From: Deltaproteobacteria bacterium IMCC39524
GTDB lineage: Bacteria; Desulfobacterota; Desulfuromonadia; Desulfuromonadales; BM103
Reading direction: 5' to 3'
Assembly (NCBI GenBank): GCA_029667085.1
Contig: JARUHJ010000001.1
Location: 682,001-746,000, forward strand
Length of the DNA stretch: 64,000 nucleotides
Part shown: piece by piece, positions 62,319-64,000 of the stretch
How positions within the stretch are numbered: the first letter of the stretch is position 1
Layout: every line of letters starts with the position of its first letter
Made by a program: the position numbers and the translations under genes
The notes under the pieces: generated by a model
Seen by the model: the letters and a program-made list of their open reading frames with translations, nothing else
Told to the model about the DNA's origin: nothing
Databases searched by the model: none

Positions 62319-62345
62319 CCCCGGCCGCAGCCATGGCGGCCGGGG
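62319..62345 (-). terminator. Intrinsic terminator/attenuator between the TAXI gene and the permease
   Basis: CCCCGGCCGC and GCGGCCGGGG pair perfectly; on the minus strand a run of six T follows directly (TGTTTTTTCT). It lies 12 bases after the binding-protein stop and 27 bases before the permease start, so it should allow many more binding-protein than permease transcripts. Confidence 0.85.
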
Positions 62346-62357
62346 ATTGCACTTAAC

Positions 62358-63380
62358 TTATTGAGCCAGCAACCTGGCGGGAATGGTGATGCCGACTTCC
62401 TGGTAATACTTGGCCGCACCGGGGTGAAGCGGCATCGGCAGTCCGGCGATCGCTTTTTCAATCGCCATGGCCTTGGTGGCCCCGTGGATGGCGTTCAAAA
62501 AAGGCAGGTTCTCGTAAATAGTCTTGGTGATCTGATAGACGGCATCCTCGTCCACATCGGCACGAACCGAGAGGAAATTCGGCTGGGCGATAGTCTTGAT
62601 CTCTTTCGCCTGACCCGGGTAGGTTTCAGCCGGGATGACATAGCGGGTCCAAAGCTCCATGCCGCCATCGGCCTGCTTCATCTGCTCATCGGTGAAATCG
62701 AGGACAACGACATCGTCACCCATGTTCGCCATCGCCTTGGTCACGGCACTGACCGGGGCCCCGGCCGGGGTGCTCATGCCGCCTGCCTGGCCATTCTGCA
62801 TGGCGTCAGCTGATGGTCCATAGCCAACATAGATCAAGTTATAGTCCTTTTCGACATCGGCCCCAAGATTGGCCAGCAGCACCGTGTTGGAGCCAAGGGT
62901 ACCGGAATTCTTTTTCCCCAGCGACAAGGTTTCGCCCTTCATCGCGACCATGTCTGAAACGGTACCGCTTTTGGCGAATTTCTTGTTGACAGCAAAATGC
63001 TCGACGTTCTGCCAGAGCATGGTCACCGCGCGCAGGTTTTTCTGCGGCCCTTCACTTTCGATGGGTCCGGTCCCCTTCCAGGCATAAGCGCCATAGAGAC
63101 CCTGAAGAATGGCGAACTGGACTTCGTTATCGCGCAGCAACTTGATATTTTCACCGGAACCGGCGGAGTTGATGGCCGACATGCCGATCTTCTGCTTCGG
63201 CTGCAGTTTGACCTTGACCAGGGTAGACAGGGCGACACCGACCGGGTAGTAGGTCCCACCGGTGGAGGCAGTGGCCATCAGGTAACTGCGATCATCCGCA
63301 GCCTGAACCGTGGTGATAGAACCGCACAGCAAGGTGACTGCCGCGACGACAAACATAAGCTGTCTGATCCGCATTTTCAT
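62358..63380 (-). CDS. TAXI-family TRAP transporter solute-binding protein
   Basis: A 340-residue periplasmic protein. AGGAGGAAACA precedes the start. Signal peptide: LMFVVAAVTLLCGSITTVQA. The TAXI mark A-T-A-S-T-G-G-T-Y-Y-P-V-G near residue 40 and A-G-S-G-E-N-I-K-L-L, F-A-I-L-Q-G, and S-L-G-K-K-N-S-G-T are visible. It captures the ligand (glutamate, other organic acids or related compounds in characterised members) and delivers it to the fused permease. Order binding protein-hairpin-permease indicates one operon. Confidence 0.94.
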   Translation of the reverse strand: MKMRIRQLMFVVAAVTLLCGSITTVQAADDRSYLMATASTGGTYYPVGVALSTLVKVKLQPKQKIGMSAINSAGSGENIKLLRDNEVQFAILQGLYGAYAWKGTGPIESEGPQKNLRAVTMLWQNVEHFAVNKKFAKSGTVSDMVAMKGETLSLGKKNSGTLGSNTVLLANLGADVEKDYNLIYVGYGPSADAMQNGQAGGMSTPAGAPVSAVTKAMANMGDDVVVLDFTDEQMKQADGGMELWTRYVIPAETYPGQAKEIKTIAQPNFLSVRADVDEDAVYQITKTIYENLPFLNAIHGATKAMAIEKAIAGLPMPLHPGAAKYYQEVGITIPARLLAQ

Positions 63381-63563
63381 TGTTTCCTCCTATAAGGTTA
63401 GTGGGATTGCTTCTCTCGAAACCGTTGCCCTCATCTATTGAGAACAAAGAGTTGATTGTGTTCATGATTAAAACTGTTTCCTCATTAAACTTACTGGAAA
63501 GTAGTCAAGTTGCAAGTATGGCTATCAAACCAGCATAGTTTTACGCCTCTCGAAGTTCCAGGA

Positions 63564-64000
63564 TCAATAGCCCTTGACCATGCCGCCATCAACCATAAGA
63601 GTACTGCCGGTCACGTAGGAACTGGCCCCGGAAGCGAGAAAACAGACCACCCTGGCAAACTCCTCGGTCTCGCCGTAACGTTTCAAGGGGATGTTCTGCA
63701 GCGATTCGGCAACCACCTGCTCCTTGCCGATTCCCCGTTTGTCTGCCTTGAGCTGGTCCAGGTAGTTTGTGCGGTCGGTCGCAATCCGTCCCGGAGCGAC
63801 GGTGTTGACCAGAATGTTGTAGGGGGCCAGTTCGTCGGCCAGGCTTTTTGCCAGACCGAGAATCCCCATGCGGAAAGCGTTGGAGAGAATCAGCCCTGGA
63901 ATCGGCTGCTTGATCGAGGAGGAGGTGACATTGATAATCCGCCCGCCCTTCTGCTTCATATCGGGCAGGACTTCACGGATCAAGCGAACATAGCTGAGCA
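63564..64000 (-). CDS. Short-chain dehydrogenase/reductase family protein (5' end outside window)
   Basis: About 145 C-terminal residues are visible; the frame stays open to the right edge. I-I-N-V-T-S-S-S is the Ser loop of SDRs. The next block is P-G-L-I-L-S-N-A-F-R-M-G-I-L-G-L-A-K-S-L, so the usual Y-x-x-x-K pair is missing (S-N-A-F-R instead), as in a known divergent SDR branch. N-T-V-A-P-G-R-I, F-L-A-S-G-A-S-S-Y-V-T-G and V-D-G-G end the fold. Activity may differ from classic SDRs. The TAXI gene lies 183 bases further left on the same strand. Confidence 0.85.
   Translation of the reverse strand, partial: LSYVRLIREVLPDMKQKGGRIINVTSSSIKQPIPGLILSNAFRMGILGLAKSLADELAPYNILVNTVAPGRIATDRTNYLDQLKADKRGIGKEQVVAESLQNIPLKRYGETEEFARVVCFLASGASSYVTGSTLMVDGGMVKGY

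Overview
The window looks like a chromosomal segment of a Desulfuromonadota (Desulfuromonadales/Geobacterales-type) bacterium. The reasons are a GEMM-I cyclic-dinucleotide riboswitch of the subtype common in Geobacter and Pelobacter relatives, two peroxiredoxins with an in-frame UGA at the peroxidatic position, a TAXI-type TRAP transporter with fused permease, a MucR/Ros-type regulator, many sensor kinases, a split threonine catabolic pair (tdh-kbl) and frequent short intergenic hairpins. No rRNA, tRNA or CRISPR array was recognised. Most of the window is moderately GC-rich housekeeping and envelope DNA. The stretch from about 30.3 to 34 kb and parts of 54-58 kb are visibly more AT-rich and look accessory.

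Layout. 0-10 kb: the 5' part of a porin gene (minus strand, cut by the left edge), a DUF504 protein and a CBS-pair protein, a fatty acid desaturase, an old-yellow-enzyme reductase, a DUF2959 lipoprotein, a HigBA-type toxin-antitoxin pair, and a secreted subtilase with PKD domains flanked by a 78-bp direct repeat. 10-18 kb: FtsH, an M28 peptidase, a zinc-ribbon protein, an MltB-type transglycosylase, and the tdh-kbl threonine degradation operon. 18-28 kb: a nifU-nifS-small ORF operon, a BCAM0308-like zinc-ribbon protein, a periplasmic isoaspartyl methyltransferase coupled to a large spermidine-synthase-like membrane protein, a second cytosolic isoaspartyl methyltransferase, uridine phosphorylase, an RNase Z-like hydrolase and very small genes. 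28-34 kb: a PAS-GGDEF-EAL protein, MucR, an orphan membrane signalling protein bracketed by two copies of a repeated hairpin element, a monoheme cytochrome and DoxX. 34-46 kb: an FMN-binding membrane protein divergent from an exported selenocysteine peroxiredoxin, a riboswitch-controlled sensor kinase, ChaN-like and M1 peptidase genes, a dienelactone hydrolase and a hybrid sensor kinase. 46-64 kb: GlgC, a SagB-type oxidoreductase, SelO, a GNAT-histidine kinase fusion, a methyltransferase/AhpD-like cluster, a repeat-containing lipoprotein, an ATP-grasp ligase, a resolvase homologue without its catalytic serine, a second selenocysteine peroxiredoxin, the TRAP transporter and an SDR cut by the right edge.

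Functional themes. Redox defence stands out: two UGA-containing peroxiredoxins, SelO, an AhpD-like protein, an OYE reductase and an FMN-binding membrane protein. Signalling is the second theme: a GEMM-I riboswitch with A at the ligand-specifying position (suggesting 3',3'-cGAMP) sits with an intrinsic terminator ahead of a sensor kinase. The most unusual candidates are the catalytically degenerate resolvase with matching inverted-repeat sites at its own promoter and 46 kb away, the GNAT-kinase fusion, and the three-copy hairpin element that looks like a small RNA or a mobile terminator module.
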